Below, one piece after another: positions 48,587 through 60,359 of a stretch of DNA of 64,000 nucleotides; within the stretch, counting starts at the first letter, position 1; each line of letters opens with the position of its first letter. A program made the translations under genes and the position numbers. A model generated the notes under the pieces. It ran no database searches. It saw nothing but the letters and a program-made list of their open reading frames with translations, and was not told the DNA's origin. Source of the stretch: Cylicocyclus nassatus. Its lineage: Eukaryota; Nematoda; Chromadorea; Rhabditida; Strongylidae. The stretch covers positions 5,172,674 through 5,236,673 of the forward strand of contig CATQJL010000316.1 in NCBI GenBank assembly GCA_958299035.1, written 5' to 3'.

Positions 48587-48925
48587 CTGTTACGAATTAA
48601 GCGACGTACGAAAAGTACAGGAGGAACAAGGTGTATGAACTTATCACTGATTTGCCAAGAAAGTGACCTCATACTTTGCACTAATTTTTACCACGCTATT
48701 CATTGGTCTTACTAGTTTGGGTATCAAAGTCCATACAAATTACCCTCTGAGTTAGTAGAAAAGCTAGTTTATAATGTGTATGGTTCTGTAATGCCTCAAC
48801 TAATTGCTTCTGTTATTGCTTATAATCCATTTTTCAATCAAATTAATTATGTCTTGCCTCATTATTCAGTCGTTGGAAAAAAAGGAAAAGACAATATAAT
48901 TCCTTCCTCTAATTGCTCATGTTAG
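48543..48925 (+). CDS. Possible 3' exons of an unrecognised plus-strand gene
   Basis: Two segments can be joined in phase: 48543-48632 (after CCTTTCTAG, ends before GTATGA) and 48716-48925 (after CTTACTAG, ends at TAG). The second encodes YQSPYKLPSELVEKLVYN and ends SSNCSC. The composition looks coding, but the donor is weak and no family is recognised. The opposite strand at 48435-48586 also has a coding-like frame, so strand choice is open. Confidence 0.25.
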
Positions 48926-49360
48926 AAGCTGTAGCTGTCAGATCCCTTTGCCAGTACAAAAGGCATTGAGATTATACTATGGGTGTTATTTAACTAATTG
49001 TGAAACGGTGATGAGGTACAGTGTATTCAACTGCACACATCAAATTAAAGTCCCATCGCTGAAGTGATAGCATACGCCGATGTTTCCACAAATTCTGTGC
49101 AATTATTTCAAACGAAAGATTGAAGGCAGCAATATGCGGCCTACGTGTAAGTACGTTATGACTACATACTGCTACACATTACACGAAACGAGATGAATAA
49201 CTGCGAATAAATCTAGAGAAACAAATATGAAACTTCCAAAAGGACCTTTTAATGCTATTCTGATTTCAGAAGAGATTTATATTTATACTGAAGCAAATGA
49301 AGCACAAAATACTCGTCTAACAAGGACATCATGAAGGGAAACAAAAGTGCATGATTTCAG

Positions 49361-49513
49361 TGTTATAAATTGGCTCAACCGTGTATGATGCCAGTATTAA
49401 CTATGTACTCCACCTCTATTGTTATATTCCTATGCCATGTCGCAATCGTTTATGGTTCCCTGTATAATTTTATAAGAATTGGATCATGCATATTGGGTAG
49501 AAATCCTACGTAT
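49361..49513 (+). CDS. PLA2 exon 1: signal peptide and N-terminal helix
   Basis: A TTTCAG at 49355-49360 precedes a 24-base leader and the in-frame ATGs at 49385, 49388 and 49403. The exon encodes the hydrophobic segment STSIVIFLCHVAIVYG and then SLYNFIRIG...GRNPTY, the usual N-terminal helix of secreted PLA2. It ends at GTAAGTTT. Confidence 0.75.
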
Positions 49514-50151
49514 GTAAGTTTTTGAAACTCAGTGCAGCAAGAAGAGATTTCTCTCGATACGCTACGGGTGAGAAACGCTTCAAAACGTTTTAGTCTTCAA
49601 ATTTCAGTTTCTTCTCGGTCATGGTTGCTACTGTGGTTTTGGGAATTATGGTGATACCGTTAATCCCATGGACGGTTACGACAAGCAAGTCTACTTTTTG
49701 TTTGGTCACACATATCAAGCACACAGTCTTCCCCATCTAGATGCTGCAAGGAACACGATGACTGTTACGGGAATTTGACAGCAGGCAACAGAAAGAATCG
49801 TACTTGTCCCAGCACATTTGTTCAGTACATCGCAAATTACCGATGGAGTTGTGATAAAAGCAAACGAAATGCAACCTGCATCTGTGGGTGCCATATGCAA
49901 TATTTTTTTCCAGTGAAACGCATCGTACAAATTTAGCATCCGGTCCCATAGCTAGGTTGCTATGGGATCAATGTGCTCATGAGCTTTGCAAATGCGATCG
50001 AAACATGATGAACTGCTGGGAAGGAGTGAAGAAGGAGACTAAAAGATGGCCGGGGAAGGTGCAATGCTCAGCTGCACCGGAAAATGAAAGACGCCCAGCA
50101 TCGTTGAGATTCTTGGAGTACATCTTCAAGCCAAGAGGAGGACTCGAATAA
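49385..50151 (+). CDS. Secreted phospholipase A2 (conventional, HD-type), 4 exons
   Basis: Exons are 49385-49513, 49608-49684, 49741-49887 and 49956-50151, giving 182 codons. The enzyme family cleaves the sn-2 ester of phospholipids outside the cell using Ca2+. Residues 1-24 form a hydrophobic signal peptide. Then come LYNFIRIG, the Ca loop GCYCGFGNYG, NPMDGYDK, the active site CCKEHDDCY (His at about 74), the core disulphide cysteines, and CKCDRNMMNC with the second catalytic Asp at about 132. The Ca loop is three residues longer than in classical PLA2s. Three N-glycosylation sequons (NLT, NRT, NAT) lie in exon 3. A basic tail of about 40 residues follows the domain. Two in-frame ATGs precede a third at 49403; I take the first. 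The exon 4 start is uncertain (see intron entries). No neighbour suggests an operon. Confidence 0.88.
49608..49684 (+). CDS. PLA2 exon 2: calcium-binding loop
   Basis: This exon follows AAATTTCAG, is 77 bases long and starts in phase 0. It encodes FLLGHGCYCGFGNYGD and NPMDGYD, then two bases of the Lys codon. GCYCG is the Ca2+ loop signature. Confidence 0.88.
49685..49740 (+). other. PLA2 intron 2 with a GC-AG boundary
   Basis: The intron is 56 bases and opens GCAAGTCTAC and closes CCCATCTAG. Only this GC donor keeps phase and restores the family pattern GYDK-CCKEHDDCY. No GT in the area gives both. GCAAGT is the usual donor context for minor-class GC-AG introns. Confidence 0.75.
49741..49887 (+). 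CDS. PLA2 exon 3: active site
   Basis: This 147-base exon begins with the last base of a Lys codon, followed by CCKEHDDCY, three sequons, and YRWSC...TCIC, matching the YxYxC...TC run of the family. Confidence 0.9.
49956..50151 (+). CDS. PLA2 exon 4: second catalytic Asp and tail
   Basis: This exon gives LLWDQCAHELCKCDRNMMNCW, then a Lys/Arg-rich tail and TAA. The chosen acceptor (ATAGCTAG, 68-base intron 49888-49955) spaces the cysteines as in other PLA2s. A stronger acceptor (TTTTTTTCCAG at 49913) keeps the same frame but would leave a 26-base intron and insert 14 residues. Confidence 0.7.
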
Positions 50152-50159
50152 TATTTTTT

Positions 50160-51860
50160 TGCACTCATACGATGTCAACTCATTCCACTTCATGTCTCGG
50201 TAACGAACTATAAAACAAACTTCTCAAAATGGGATGACCTTGAGTGTTGTTTATAGCGCGAAGCTCTCTTACTGCACCCACTTCTTGCAGTTTCCAGAAT
50301 ATGGGTGACTTTGGAAAAGATACCCCATCAATAGTCAATCAGTTATAATTTTGTAATCTTCTGAATCATTCAACCTTCATGCTAAACAGACCATCTCATC
50401 GCCTATGAAAGTGGCTTGCTTTCGTGCATTTCAAAAAAAGGGATACACTTGTAGATTTCCGCTATTCCTAATTTCCAGCCACGCTAACACGCTCTCGTGT
50501 GGGATAACAAATCTTCCACTTTTTATTGCTTGCAAAACGAGATGAAAAAAAAAACGTTTGTGAGTTTCGTTAAAAAAAGAGTGTTATGTACGCATAAAAC
50601 GCAACATACAGAAAACATTAGTATGCAAGAAGCTGGGTCCTTAATCAGAAAATGGACACGAGTGTTTATCGAGTGGCAACAGATTTTGAAGATAGGATAG
50701 CAAGTGGACGAGTTTTACGAATTCCGCACTTGCCTTGCAAAAGACTTTGTTTCAAAAGTGTTTGTGCCAATCTTCACAGATTTCACAACGCTTTCACAAG
50801 CACATCTCTCTTACGGAGGTACTTCATGAAGGTTGACGATATTAGAAAAACAGCCTGAATTTTTTAGAAGAGGAAAGGATGGTTTGGAATTATGGAGGAC
50901 ACATTAGCAAACATAGGCAAAGAACAGCAGTTCTTATGAAAACGGTGATAAGGATATACGTACGTGACATTGTGATAGATTGTACATAGCAAAATCAACC
51001 AAAAAGAGGAGAGGAGTTGATATGATGCGAGTTTGGTGATGATCACGATGCTCATCTTTCCTGTTCATTTTTGAATTTTTTAGCAGCAGTCGAAAAACTC
51101 TTCCAACGTGGTGTGCTAAAATATCAGGCTCAAGCGACAAGATCTTCGCTCCAGTTTAAACTTCAGCGTTCTAGTAGCGTGTTCCTCGATGTTGTTCCGG
51201 AGGTGTAAGGGTATGTGATTTAAGCCTATTTAGTTGAAATCTACATCAACATGTGTTCACTACGCCAAAATTCAAAAACAACCTAACAATCCACTTATTG
51301 AAACATGACAGATTTGAAGTAGAAATATATAATAATATAAGGATTTCGAAGCAGCAAATTCACAATCATATCAGGTTGTTACATTAGTTTTTTGAGACCA
51401 AGGAAAAAGATCTTCACAACTTCCTCGAAAGATTCCCTCATTTCTAACTTATATAATTGTGGATTCTCAACATGTGCATGTCACACATATAGACACAACT
51501 TTTGAGTTTTTGAAACTTCTTCTGTTGTTGGCGAATTCCCAAGCTGTGTTTTGAAGATAGCTTCCAAATTAACCTTTGTAATACTACTATGCTCCCAGAT
51601 GTCTACAAAAAAATAGAAAGATGAAAAAATGAATCTTTGAAAAAAATTAGAAAAGAATGGGAGAAAAATATGTATACTGTTGTTGAGGGCTTATACCCTT
51701 CATCTACATAAGTTACCATGTAATATTCGTGTTTCAGTGGTTGTTGCTTTGCGAATCATGCAAATCAAGTTATACTTCAAGTGGTCTTCGAAAATCATAA
51801 AAAAAATCTTTACTGGATATTTACCTAAAGGCGAAAAATCGTTTGGAGTTTATTGATAAA
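50160..51860. other. No confident gene downstream of the PLA2
   Basis: Short frames only. AG acceptors near 50293 and 50478 lead to stops within about 20 codons. No AATAAA was noticed close to the PLA2 stop. Confidence 0.4.
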
Positions 51861-51865
51861 GATAA

Positions 51866-52596
51866 TATTAGGTTGGTCCGAAAGTTCTGTCTCACCATTT
51901 TCAAAAAATCGTAACTTCTTCTTAACAGAATGTTTTTGCAAGAGTAAAACCATATTAGAAAGAGGAATTCATGTACTTTTCGAAACTGAGTTGGACGCTA
52001 ATCATTAAGTTCTGAATGCATAGATAAAATTGGGGAAAGAAATTCATTTCAACTTCGGAATTTTCAAGCAAGCCCGTTAAAGAATTCAAAAGTGTGCCAT
52101 AAAATCCAAAACAGCCACTATCCTAGGTTTTCTCATACCCTCTTTCCAGCTGAGCAAAATTTGCGCTAATTGAGCTCTTTTGAAAGAAGTTATGATTTCC
52201 AAGAAAAAATGCCAAAAAAATCAGTTTTTTAAGAAAATTGATTTTTTGACATTTTTTTCAAAAAATCATAACTTTCCGAAGAACAGCTCGATCGACACGA
52301 GCTTCGCTCAGCCAGAAAGAGAAGATAAAATAGTCTAGGATAATGGCTGTTTTGGATTTTACGACACTGTTTTGCATTTTTCAACGGGCTTGCTCAAAAA
52401 TTCCAAAATTGAAATGAATTCCTTTCCCCAATTTTATCTCTGCATTCAGAACTTAATGAATTAGCGGCCAACACAGTTTCAGAAAGTACATGAATTGCTC
52501 TTTCTAATATGGTTTTACTCTTGCAAAAACATTCTGTTAAGAAGAAGTTACGATTTTTTGAAAATGGTGGGACAGAACTTTCGGACCAACCTAATA
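51866..52596. mobile_element. 730-bp snap-back mariner derivative
   Basis: The whole element is an inverted repeat centred near 52231 with arms of about 350 bp, roughly 88-90 percent identical by eye. The ends read TTAGGTTGGTCCGAAAGTTC with TA at the border. TTAGGTTGGT is the start of cecropia-type mariner ends. No coding frame is kept. Confidence 0.85.
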
Positions 52597-53539
52597 TATT
52601 AGTCCTGATTGTGAAGTTCTTGCTGTAAAGTTTTAGGATTTGACGATCAAAGGTTGAGTAGAGACTGTAAAGTACAAACTCCATTTTGGAACATCAAAAG
52701 ATTTTATGGAATATGACGGATGACAAACAAATGAAAAAGTCATTTTATTCTTTGCATCAAATAAAATTCGTCAAAACCTTCTGGGATATGGAACAGCGAA
52801 AGAAAAGCGCGCAATCAATCTTAGTGGTTTGAAGCTTTTTTGATCTTTTACCAAAAAAGCTTTATAACTTAAGCAGTAGGCTTTTAGTTAAGCGGCGCTT
52901 CTAACGAGGAGGTTGAAAGAAAGCTTCGCGATCTAGAGAACAGCTAAAATGCATTATACATATTCTAGACAGATGAAATCTAGAAATAATTTCTAACTCT
53001 ATGAAGTGGTACCTTTTATAAATAGTTGAGAGGAATCTGCTGTTGTTTTCTATTTTAAGTCGAGTTTTCTTGACCATTACTTGTGTACTATGCCACATGC
53101 TTTGCATTAGCTTGATCAAATGTTAGTTTTGAGGCCAGAATAGGATAATGAGCAAGTTAAGAGTTGGAGGGACTTTAAGATCCTAGACACCTGAAAATTT
53201 GCTACATGAGAAGAATCAGTGCTTGAAATCAAATTCTTTGTATGAAAGTGAGCGGGTGTGAGAAGACTGAAGGCATTCACAATCAGTGAATCAGAAAAAT
53301 AGAAAAAAACCTAACAGTAAGTTGTGAGAAATTTCGCTGTACTATACCATATCTCAGAATTTCTTGGGCAAATTTGATCGCGCAAGAAAACTGGAGCTCA
53401 ACGAACACAAGCCTCCGGGCATTAACTTTGACGCGCGCAAAGGTTTGAGCGATGGTTGTCGACCGAACGCTAATCGCTCAGGATAATTGCCCGTTCAGAG
53501 CCCAAAATCAAAGGTGGAACGAGAAAACTTTGCCCGGGG

Positions 53540-53880
53540 GACATTTCCAAGCTAAGCAAAGGAGAATAATGGACAGCTAAGCGTTTGCAGTGCAGCTGTC
53601 CGGGTAGCCGCGGCCGCACTGCGCTCGATCAAACACAGGTAATGGCACTTGAGAAGCGCATTTATGGGGTGCGAACGTGTCTCGATGTTTGACGCTGCTG
53701 GTGACGGTGTTGATGGTGGCGAAAACGGTCGGAAAGATGAGTAAGCGCGCGGTTGGACGCAAACAGAAGACGATGATGCCAAATTCAACATGCGTCTTCT
53801 ATTTCGGTGGAGGAGCAACGAAAGAGGAAGTAGCGGTTGTTGGGGAGGCAGGGTTTCTAGAGCTCTATGAGGAATCGGCA
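53540..53880. other. GC-rich island, possible promoter or first exon
   Basis: This stretch is clearly richer in G and C than its surroundings and is open in several frames on both strands. One plus-strand reading starts MGCERVSMFDAAGDG and runs to a GTAAGC donor near 53740, which would be a myristoylation-type start. No continuing exon was found. It may be a promoter with a first exon of a gene to the right. Confidence 0.25.
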
Positions 53881-54069
53881 AAAAAAGTAGAGGAAAATAG
53901 GTATTGCATGACCAGCATAATGTGGCATAAGTCGCGGCAAAGTTGCCTCCTCCCCCAAGTGATTCGAATTAGGAAGAATTGTATTCCATGGTGCAGTGTA
54001 AAAAGGCTAAATAATTTTCTTACGCAGCACTTTTGGATTGCCATAAGTGCACGAGGCTAAAAAGTGCAC

Positions 54070-54330
54070 ATTGTGTTTACACTATTTTTGACATGAATTG
54101 TGGTTTTTTACCATCAAGTAGTTTTGTAACTCTCGGCCCCGGAAAAAATTTTTTTATAAGGCTAAATTGATTTTCTAAAAAATTTTAAAAATTATTTTAG
54201 TTATTTACAATTATAAATAAGTCACTTGCACATTTTTATAACTCATGTAAGTAAATTCAAAAATTTCGCTACCCTCTCGGGGGGGAGGGGGAGGGGGCCT
54301 TCCCCCCTCCCCATCGGTACGCCACTGATA
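54070..54330. repeat. Dispersed repeat, copy 4
   Basis: It shares GTCACTTGCACATTTTTATAA and CTCATGTnAGTAAATT with 33273-33611 and ends in a G/C-rich tract before CGCCACTGA. Confidence 0.5.
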
Positions 54331-57028
54331 TCTACCGTATCCCTACTCAAGGTGGTACGGTCATGTCATAAGGAAGAGGGTTTCGCTGTAGCCAGAATTT
54401 TCCTTCAAAAATGTCTCCAGAATCTCTAACGCGAAGCACACTCAATTCTGATATTTTGACCTTATACCGTACCCCTACCGTAAAGGAAGTATGTGATAAG
54501 CATTTTTTCTTGGTCAGCAAGTCAATCGAATGAGATTGCTAATCAGCATTTGACAAGCTCCATGAAAGGCAGCCATTTTGAAAAATCTCACCTCCACCCC
54601 CCCCCCCCCGCCCCCATATTATTTGCTTACCTTCTGTAGCGTACTGATTTCTTCTCATTTTCTTGTGTTTAAAACTTCCTTACAAAAATACTTACCGTGC
54701 TTGGGGCAGAAACGGTTTTCCTGCGCAGTCGCACTAGAAACCGTATTCAATCATAAGTGAGTGATTGCACAGTGAATGTTTTTGGCATTTAACTAGACAA
54801 TCCGTTCAGAAAGATTTCGATAGTTCTGATGATCAAACTGTGAAAGTAATGGGACAATGGAAACGAGCGGAATGCCAAGCCTTATGCGTAAATTTTACAC
54901 CTTTCTCACCCTTTTATGCACAAATTCTTCCAACGAATTGATAGTGTTGACACCTAAATCCCTATTAAATTCGTAAAGACATAACGATTAACCCTTCTTA
55001 TCAAGAAGATAAAAAGCATTTATAGATGAATGTGTCATACAATGAGTGCATGCACAGGGACAAAACTGATAATACGACCCCACACACACAGCCACAGCAA
55101 ATACAGTCCACCCGCAAAGGAGTTCTAGCGAGAGAAGAGATTATTTCTCTTGCATTTTCGACAAAAAAGGGTGTCATTTATCACAGCAAAAAAAGAATTA
55201 GACCACGCTTTGATGGAAAATTTATAAGATCTGCGACATGTCCAAAAAGCGATCTTGGGCAGCAAATCTTACATTTATTATTTTTATTTATTATCATATC
55301 AACACAACGAAAAAGATGAAAGAAAAAATAGAGCAGTCTGGGCCAGAACAAAAATATGATTCATTCAATTCAGTACATAAGTCTTGCTTCATTAATTCCC
55401 CAAAAATTTGGTTTGAAGAGCTGCAAAAAACGCGTGTTATTATATTTTTCCAATAATTTGAAAGCATCATTTCTCCATTCACTAGAATCCTGTCAGTATA
55501 GTGACTCAAAGGTTACAAAAATACGATTCTTCAAACATTTTAAAGCTTTGGTCCCCTGATGGTTCCTATAGCATCAAAAACTATAGAAATGCCTCAACAA
55601 CTTATGATATTAGATGAATTGTAGGCACACAAATTTTCCAAATTCCCAAGTTTCGAGTACGTATGCAATTTTGAAAATACTGTAACTTCATGATGTTCAA
55701 AATTTCCGTGGAGAATTGTTGTACTTTACCTAGTAATTATGCAAAAAGTGTCATATCAATGTCAGCCATAAAAGTATGAACGATAACAATGATGTTAACA
55801 GTGTTTGTTGAAACTGACACAAAGCCGTAACAAAGGAATTTTTTGCTTGGAAACCCGGCAATCGTTCTCAGAAATCATGCTCATCAGGAATTAAACACAC
55901 TGAAGTTCAATTTTCATTCGCTTTTTTCACACTTTCTTCCTGCTTTTCCTTGAGAAAGATTCATTATGACAAAAAAAATATTTAGACCATGTTAACGATT
56001 GAAGTTCCGCAAATAAAACGGTCTTCAAAAAATGGTAGGTTATCATTATGACTAAGGAAGACATAAAGGGGGAAGGAGAATTGGACAATCATTTTTATGC
56101 AAATTATAGCTGATATCTTATACATGCGATTGCTATGACTATGTAAATTTGGAATATGGTATGCAAATCGCTCAAATGGTGATGCTTTTCATTATTTTAG
56201 AATTCGTATCGATTTTGACACACCGGAAATGGAAAACCTGGGTATCAAAAGGAAAAGACGGAAGAAGAGGAAGGTAGGCTGATAAAAAACATGTGTTTTG
56301 AAAATTAGTAAACAGTTTATAGAAGTGAGGTCAAGTCCGATGAAGCAAAAAATTCAAAATCATGGCTGTGTCACCTCTTCCCTTCTTCCTCTCTCCTGTT
56401 TTTATAATATTTCCGCAGTAACCCAATGTACAAAAAGATTTGGTACGAGTAGATGAGTTCAATCTAGAGCCAAAACTACATGACAACCGGGGAAGAGTGA
56501 TTACTGAAGAGAAGAGAGATAGTATTAGGGAGCGGTTCGACGATTGACCTTCGGAGCTGCTGTCCCGCAAACAACAATCTCTTTTTGGTGATAGTCGTCA
56601 GCAATTTGTACGGTGTTTGGCAGGAAAAAGAAGAGGAAAATTGGAAAAAGCAGGAAATGTGCAAAAAATTGGGAAAAAAGAGGACAAAGCAAAGCTAAAA
56701 GCTTCGAAACTCGTAGGTGGTAGGAGTGCAGTAAAATATTTAGGATTTATTGAACCAGAAAATTTTTCCCGTTTCAGAGGAGGAATCCCGAAACCTCCAA
56801 GAAAATGCGACAATAAATTTTTCAAAACTGTCCTCTGTAAAAATTACCGCATTGTCGTACGACTAATGACCTTCTGGCTCGCGCAAAGGCAATTTTCGCG
56901 GACCTTTCGCGAAAATCCTATTGCACTTTTATTTCGCCTCCTTGGATGAGTAATAGCTGACAATTAATTTTTCCTTTGAAAGTGGGACATTCGGCAACGT
57001 CGGGAAAAATTTTAGCGCAGCCTTCAAG

Positions 57029-57319
57029 ATGAAGTTTTATAAATCACTAAAATTGCAAAGGCAGACCGACTCTTTCAAAATAAATCATTTCTATGCGCAG
57101 AAAGATTCCAAGTGGAGATATTGGTTACTGATTCCGCACCAGGTTCCGCTAAGTTTTTTTTCGATAATGAGATGCCAATTAGCCCTAGAATATTCATGGG
57201 ATATAAGTTATTCATTCTATGGATCATCTAGAATGCATAAATTTGAAGCTAATGCTAGAGTAAAAGAATTCATGTCTTTGGCTTTGCCACAGATCAGAAA
57301 GGTAACCTTCCGTAGCTAG
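57029..57319 (+). CDS. Hypothetical single-exon ORF or first exon
   Basis: A 96-codon ATG frame has natural-looking composition (KDSKWRYWLLIPHQVPLSF, VKEFMSLALPQIRK). A possible GTAACC donor follows IRK at 57301. No signal peptide, membrane segment or domain was recognised. The length alone could occur by chance in AT-rich DNA. Confidence 0.25.
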   Translation: MKFYKSLKLQRQTDSFKINHFYAQKDSKWRYWLLIPHQVPLSFFSIMRCQLALEYSWDISYSFYGSSRMHKFEANARVKEFMSLALPQIRKVTFRS

Positions 57320-57659
57320 CTTTTTCTTATAGTTTAGAAAATGTTTATTAAGTAAGCAGCTAAGTAAATTATTCAATTTGCCATATTTTCACTTCAATAG
57401 GGCATGGGTGGACATATAAATTTGTATATTTACCAATGAAGCAACAATGAAGTGAAGTTCTTGAGCTTGAAATTTTTCCGGATTTTTACACTTTTCGATA
57501 GGAAGACGGTTGCATATTCTATGGGAAGTTTTGCATCAAAAATGTTAATAATGTCAGAGAATGGAATAGAAGGGAATGGACGAAGTTGCAGCCGTAACAA
57601 CCACAAAATGACCCTGAAAAACAGACAAATCTCAGCTCCACTGACTCTGTTTGGGTGAT

Positions 57660-59230
57660 TCACTTTTGATGAAACAACAATAGCGATAACAGGAAATTTA
57701 GTTAGCCCTACATTGTGTCTGTGTGGGCACGGCTTTATGGAAAATATTTCGGGAATATTGACAGGAAATATTGAGCTTTTTGCTCTGCAGCTTTAGCAAC
57801 ATCCTTTGGAAAGCTTGCATATATTAAGAACCAATGTGATGTTCGAAAATTTGAAAGAACATTGCGACTTTCTAATATGTCTAAAGGATTTAATTTATTC
57901 TTGACACAGTTTTGAAATAACTTTTTTACACATATTAATAGTAAATGAAAAGCAAAGTCCCACTACAGTTCTTGGAAGAGCGGTTCATCAAAATATTCTA
58001 CTGTTTTCTTCAGCACTATGGAGCAAAAACACCATATCCGCAGGTCGCATGAAAGCTTTAAATCGAGCCAGTCATGGCTAGTTATAACAGCTTGATATAT
58101 GGCTGTGCAAAACACTCCATCAGTCATCTGAATAAATAAACTGCCTCTCGACTATAGCCCTAGTAAGCATTGGTGTGAATAGGCTACACGCACAGGAGAA
58201 TGACAAATGGATTGTAACAAACAGAGTTGAGGGCTGAGTTTGGAGAAAATTTTTGAAATATTGATTTGAAGAATGGAGAACAGCGGCAATTTCGAATTAA
58301 TGTACTTTTCAGTTATTTTATGAAAAATGTAGAAGTACGCACATGTATTGTTCTGTGGGATAATTTCTGTTGTTCATGTTGCTCATTTCACTTTATTAAT
58401 TTCACGCTTACACAATCACTCAGTGCGTTGAAATGCATTAAATAGCAAGTATGAAACTAAGAAAAAACTAGAGACTTGGGATTAAAAACCTGCAAATTTT
58501 GGGGCAGGGCTGAGACGACTCCAACATGAAGTCTTTTTGACATACTCATTTTTTATCTTCAACGTCTTCACTGATCAAAATTTGGCGAAAGGCAAAATTG
58601 CAGTAAACTTCCTGTCCAACCTTAACATCGAGCTGGAGCGTAGTTTCCGAAGATGAAATAATTTTTCTACTTCGCGAATCTTTAATATTTGAATCGTAGG
58701 AACAAACAAAGTGCACCTCAAAATAAAAAAGAGAACAATTAGATAACGTCAGATGAAAGAATTCTGTCGTAGAAAGCGTGTCTATCCCCCAAAAACTATT
58801 TTCTTTTGTTTCCTTGCACTCTTAGGGACAAATGTGACGGAACTGTCTGACATTTTAGGGGCCAACTGAGTATGACTAAGCAACGGGTAGGGATGGTGCA
58901 TGGGTATCGATAAATTTGAATTTTGGAGTAACCTGATGAGATGAGGAAAGAGGGAGAAGTTTGAAAAATCGCAAATTAATCACGCAGATTTTCGTCATCG
59001 AAAGAAGATTTGGGCTTGCAGTGTTCCGCAATTTTTAAAAATCTTGAAATTTTATTCTCAACTTCATTAGAGAAGATGACGAAGATACTTCAGCATAACA
59101 AGAAATAGTTCTTGCATGGGGAAAATGACGCAAGAGCTGTGAGAAAAGGCTAAGTATTGAATTTCAGTGTGATACTTGTATAACATTACTGAAACATGAT
59201 TCCAACAAAGTTCTTCAACTAAGGCGACAC
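57660..59230. other. No gene seen
   Basis: AT-rich, no frame over 60 codons with a start, and no recognised repeat boundary. Confidence 0.5.
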
Positions 59231-59280
59231 GGATATCACTTTACTTTCTGATTGTGTAATGTAAGATCACTTTGAAAAAA

Positions 59281-59646
59281 ATGTCATTGGATAGGTTTGC
59301 AGAAGTTATATTTACAGAAATTTTTAGCTTTTTGACAACTGTGACCTTCCGGGTCTGGTGGTGTTTGAGAAAAATGGCATTTACGCCATATAAATATTTT
59401 ATTTTGACCAAAACCCGCGATGAATTTGAGACAAAACGAAAGCACAATACATGCAAGTGCGCAAATGAAGGAGAAAGTGAAGATTGCAGAAATCTTGCGA
59501 AGTTCCGGGAAATCGTCGCGAATGGAAAGGAGAAGTCAGTGATTATCAGAAAGAGACGTGTCGAACCGGCTCACGATGAGGTCAACGTCGAGATAGCGCT
59601 AGTTTCGTGGACATACAGAGTGATATTGGCTAGAAAATTGGGCTAA
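59281..59646 (+). CDS. Hypothetical single-exon ORF
   Basis: A 121-codon ATG frame begins MSLDRFAEVIFTEIFSFL, loosely like the start of an F-box, then has a Cys pair (CKCANEGESEDC) and a basic end. This is one of the longest ATG frames not lying in a recognised repeat. The F-box likeness is weak and no second domain is visible. Confidence 0.27.
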   Translation: MSLDRFAEVIFTEIFSFLTTVTFRVWWCLRKMAFTPYKYFILTKTRDEFETKRKHNTCKCANEGESEDCRNLAKFREIVANGKEKSVIIRKRRVEPAHDEVNVEIALVSWTYRVILARKLG

Positions 59647-59934
59647 AACTAGGATTACGGTCTTCGGCAGATTGTGGACAAAGGCAAGGGAAGGATATGA
59701 TCAATTATGGAAATCAGAAAATATGGGGAAGTCTTTTTGAGGAAAAATACGCAAAAATAGGGTACGGCTTTGAATCTGTGACGTGACATTATAGACAGAG
59801 ATTAGTTTTTTTTGCAGACTAATCCTTCGCTCACAGCTTCTGCATGATATCACAAAGAATTTCTAAGAATGACATCATTCATAATGTTGTGTATGAAAAA
59901 GAGGTCATCTTTGGGTTTATTTTTTGCTCTCCGT

Positions 59935-60169
59935 AAAGGGTCGGACATACTTCACGCGATTCCAGTCGCAACGCGACTTGGCAATTCGCCAGAAGTCTTC
60001 AAATCCAAAACTAGCAAACTGTACATGCATTATGTGAATATCTTACGTCGATTGATGAAATGTCCTATCTTCTGTACATTTAAAATGTGCTTACAGTGAG
60101 TTTTGGACAGCTGAAATATTGCCAAATCGCGTCTCGACTGAAATCATTTGAAGTATGCCCGGCCCTTAA
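59935..60169. mobile_element. Second copy of the GGGCCGGGCATACTTC MITE
   Basis: It shares ACTTCACGCGATTCCAGTCG, TTGGCAATTCGCCAGAA and ACTAGCAAACTGnACATGCAT with the 24919-25153 copy and ends AAGTATGCCCGGCCC. It abuts another MITE on its right. Confidence 0.75.
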
Positions 60170-60359
60170 GGCCTCGGACAGAGTTCACGCGATTTGATCG
60201 CCGATTTTCATTAATTTTCATTTAACATCCACAAAATTTAGAGCTGGAAAAGTATCACAACCGAAATGCAAGCTGATCGGCATGCAATGAACTCGTAACA
60301 GTTGTCTTGTAGCGATTGAATCGCGACGACCAAATCGCGTGAAGTCTGTCCGAGGCCCA
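60170..60359. mobile_element. MITE with CCTCGGACAGAGTTCACGCG ends
   Basis: The left end GCCTCGGACAGAGTTCACGC is mirrored by GCGTGAAGTCTGTCCGAGGC at the right. It directly follows the previous MITE. A copy in the opposite internal orientation lies at 44964-45169. Confidence 0.75.

Noticed and set aside
54633..54800. Two close GTAAGT/GTAAGC donors on the minus strand that could be small exons
   Set aside because: They can be joined in phase to the 62651 exon, but the acceptors are purine-rich and the peptide is too short to judge.
55026..55319. 97-codon plus-strand ORF with a hydrophobic end
   Set aside because: No splice or family evidence, low-complexity composition, and a length expected by chance in AT-rich DNA.
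56617..56949. 110-codon plus-strand ORF
   Set aside because: It opens with TTG, is Lys-rich from purine-rich DNA, and has an equally open antisense frame.
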